Shown one piece after another: positions 61,875 to 64,000 of a stretch of 64,000 nt of DNA. Each line of letters begins with the position of its first letter. Position 1 is the first letter of the stretch. The stretch covers positions 3,379,001 through 3,443,000 of the forward strand of contig JBANDB010000007.1 of the NCBI GenBank assembly GCA_037576215.1, written 5' to 3'. The notes below the pieces were generated by a model. The model was not told the origin of the DNA, did no database searches, and saw only the letters and a program-made list of their open reading frames with translations. Source of the stretch: Armillaria gallica (taxonomy: Eukaryota; Basidiomycota; Agaricomycetes; Agaricales; Physalacriaceae). Position numbers and translations under genes: made by a program.

Positions 61875-62450
61875 TGCGGTGTGATGCTTTAATTGCAGGC
61901 CTGAGGTTTTTTTGAGAGATGCTGAGAGGGTTTGAGAGCACTGAAAAGATGATTAGCCAACGGGAAAGCTGAATGCTCACTCATACTCAGACTTCTGCTC
62001 CGTCTGCGCTTAACGGAACGAAGGTGACGATGGCGCTGGAGACAAATGCAAGGCGCGATTTTGAGAGCCTTTGTGTAGAACTTCGCGTCCTCCTTCGGCA
62101 GACAACGTATTTGCAAACTCCATCTTCTTTGGACAAGTTGAGCATGTTTGTTGTCTACTTAGCAACGAGGCGGGGAGGGTCGGCCAGGGATTTCTGATTC
62201 CGCATCAGTACAAGTAGAAAGGTGAAGGGAGAAGTGCACACACCAACCTCTGTTTGCTTCGGTATGACCAAACTCAACGAGGCCCACTATGCATCCATGG
62301 ACACTTTCGCTTCCTCTCACCCATCTGGCAAGTGCTTGTCGGCCAGCAGACGAACATGGCAGGGGAGGAGCACACCCCGTTCATCAAGAATCCTGTTTGT
62401 CGTTTCCTCCAGTAATCCGGAAGACATATCCCTTGAGCTCGTCAGGAACG
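61875..62450 (-). pseudogene. RPS6: ribosomal protein eS6 pseudogene, copy 3
   Basis: The minus strand keeps LQRHRHLRSVKRR, a KSEYE block before a GTGAGC donor, an intron of about 40 bp and a broken C-terminal exon (LSKKPQ in place of the SEKKAK block). Upstream blocks correspond to the SKED, EIPG and PDELKGYVF regions to about 62445. Many small deletions. The intron and flanks match copies 1 and 2. Confidence 0.85.
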
Positions 62451-62517
62451 CTTTGACGTGGGGCATTAAAGGGATTGGGTATGAGTATCAGAGAGAAGTC
62501 GGTGTTCATGAGAGAGG

Positions 62518-63260
62518 TGCGGACCGGATAAACCCGGGCTTCTATCTTTGCTAAATTTTGCTGTCTCTAGCATTCCGTTTCCTGAGTCCTCAGCGCTCAT
62601 ATGGTAGCAGGCCATCCTCTGCCGTGCGTTTACTTGCATGAACCTCGTCAATACCGTCGAAAGAATCGCAGGAAAAGAATGTGTACACATTCAAATTTTC
62701 ATTTGTTCGAGCAAGAGCGAGGTTCTTTCCTCGCCGTAGTACGACACCAGGACTCGAGGGGCAGGGCTCGAGACAATGATGCGCAAACGTGACACTGATA
62801 AATTTTACCTGTGAACGCGTATGCAGCCACATCTTCTGGCCCTGCAGAGTCAACGACCCCATCGCGGTACAGTACTAGTATCAGACTTAGTCAACAGTCG
62901 TTGGTGTCCGGCAACTTCCTGGTGATGCACCATCGTCTTTGAAAATCTCGACAACTCCAGGAACTCAAGCTTGCCGTTGCTTGAGCTCCGTTTCAGCGAG
63001 CTAATCGAGGTTTTTGCTGAAATTCGAGAGTTCACGCTCTTTTCAAAAAAAGCTGGATTCCGCTCTCTATTCGCAGACTAATGGCGACATACAATGATCT
63101 ATACAGGAAGGATAATTTTCGTTACGGAGTCATTAGGAACAACTCACGTTTCAGTGTCGTGTCTTGCGGCTTCCACGAACTTATGTTTATCTGTTATTCA
63201 GGTGTTTCTCTCTTCTGCTCTTCATCAATGGCCTCGGCAAGGTGTCCGCAAATGGTTTAC
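62518..63260 (+). repeat. segment Q, third copy
   Basis: GTGCGGACCGGATAAA at 62517, the CATTCAAATT/GAGCAAGAGCGAGGTTC stretch at 62690-62735, and CTTCCACGAACTTATGT with CTCTTCATCAATGG at 63170-63232 match 36735-37250 and 55225-55950. It opens a third repeat unit. Confidence 0.6.
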
Positions 63261-63264
63261 ATTT

Positions 63265-64000
63265 TCCAGGATCGAAAAAGGCAGGAAAGGAGCTGAACGA
63301 GGAACGCTGAACGAAAAAATAGGATACAGTGAGCTAGCTGAATACGAAGCGAAAGGAGGAAGCCTACTCATTCAAATTACATGGAAACACCCCTCGAGAA
63401 AATCAAACGTACGGGGCCCGAGCTAAATCTGCCTCATATTCTTGCAAAGAATAACTAGACGAAAATGGGACGTCGAGCCGGAGATCAAAACGAAAGAAAA
63501 GATCACCCTGGACAAAAACAATGCGCAACACACGCCCTCCCTAAGAGTAGGGAGGGCGCGCGCTGCGATCCCTCTTGCTGGGAGTCGAACCCAGCCTGCG
63601 AACGCGTCGCCGATATGAGCTGACAGGATGAGGCTTCGCTGGCATTACATGACGCCGTTTATGTAAACGAACAAGCTCGTGAACGCTGTGCCCCACGCCC
63701 AGGGTGTACAATACGGAAGAGCGATGGTGAGTCGAAAGACGGATGGAGAAGTCGTTAGTTGGAAGATAGTCGGTAAAGGTGGCTTGTTCAACAGCGGGGG
63801 TTCACTGATATAGTGGAGGGATCTTCGCAGAGATCTTGTCGGATATGGCAATGTCGAACGTTTTCCGTGAATGTCGTCGATGCTAACTGATAGTCTTGCA
63901 CGGCTGATGGATGGAGCGAGCGAGCGATGTAAGTTGCGAATCATATCCAGAAGAGTTAGGCGTGCGCGGATGGCCGGTTGCGCATGAGACTCGTACGTCT
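63265..64000. repeat. segmental duplication, start of a third unit (cut by the window end)
   Basis: AAGGAGCTGAAC at 63286, followed by GATACAGTGAGCTAGCTG, matches 32728 and 50648. The alignment continues through module C and on to the window end (matching 33120-33470 and 51060-51410). Confidence 0.75.
63533..63630 (-). mobile_element. tRNA-derived SINE-like module C, copy 3
   Basis: Perfect B-box GGTTCGACTCC. Trailing hairpin GCCCTCCCTA/TAGGGAGGGC (11 bp with the flanking C-G pair, 4-nt loop) at 63558-63533. The 5' acceptor strand is degenerate. Confidence 0.65.

Noticed and set aside
61432..61980. A 182-codon minus-strand gene after NLR copy 2
   Set aside because: It overlaps the antisense of the NLR end and the RPS6 pseudogene flank, and the equivalent region of unit 1 is not open.
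26889..62450. TGA read as a sense codon (alternative genetic code)
   Set aside because: The alpha-kinase gene ends at a TGA exactly where its family ends, and the pol TGAs fall mainly at Arg rather than Trp positions. Sister copies have sense codons at the same sites, so mutation is the simpler explanation.

Overview
The window looks like nuclear DNA of a mushroom-forming basidiomycete (Agaricomycetes). Coding signal is cut by many 45-60 bp GT-AG introns. The recognisable genes belong to families greatly expanded in that group: JmjC/cupin proteins, alpha-kinases, the 'integrase core' family, Ulp1 proteases and NACHT NLR-like proteins. There is a Ty3-type retrotransposon and heavy repeat content. 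No bacterial-style operon, rRNA, convincing functional tRNA gene or CRISPR was seen. Exon boundaries were inferred by eye, so gene ends are approximate unless stated.

Region 1 (1-24.4 kb) is gene-bearing. A multi-exon JmjC-domain gene (about 7.3-10.0 kb, +) lies between two inverted copies of a ~320 bp repeat (946-1268 and 12155-12475). Next come an alpha-kinase gene (12942-~16290, -) whose N-terminus reads as a ubiquitin-like fold ending in Gly-Gly, an integrase-core gene (~16903-18743, +), and a Ulp1/SENP-type cysteine protease gene (18949-~20860, -) convergent with the integrase. A multi-membrane-span protein of a fungal family (~21.8-23.8 kb, -) and a 232 bp tandem duplication follow. Copies of a short motif with a CATCGAG..CGATG core punctuate these blocks.

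Region 2 (24.4-32.05 kb) is poor in genes except for a Ty3/gypsy element on the minus strand (protease, RT, RNase H, integrase). Its 1277-codon pol frame has no frameshift but is interrupted by eight in-frame stops, all TGA and mostly where an Arg CGA codon is expected.

Region 3 (32.05-64 kb) is a tandem, reshuffled segmental duplication. Two long units (about 32-49.3 kb and 49.9-63.3 kb) and the start of a third share the same ordered parts: tRNA-derived SINE-like modules (minus strand) each followed by a hairpin, decayed gene relics, a NACHT NLR-like gene (C2-like domain, NACHT, beta-propeller), and intron-containing pseudogene copies of the ribosomal protein eS6 gene (RPS6; three copies). 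Both NLR copies carry private in-frame stops, again mainly TGA, so both look like decaying pseudogenes, though each keeps different parts intact. The TGA bias in the retrotransposon, NLRs and RPS6 copies points to C-to-T decay at CpG acting across the repeats.

The most interesting candidate system is the neighbourhood of a ubiquitin-like/alpha-kinase fusion with a Ulp1-type protease and a DDE integrase-like gene. The most interesting repeat biology is the NLR + SINE + RPS6-fragment tandem array.
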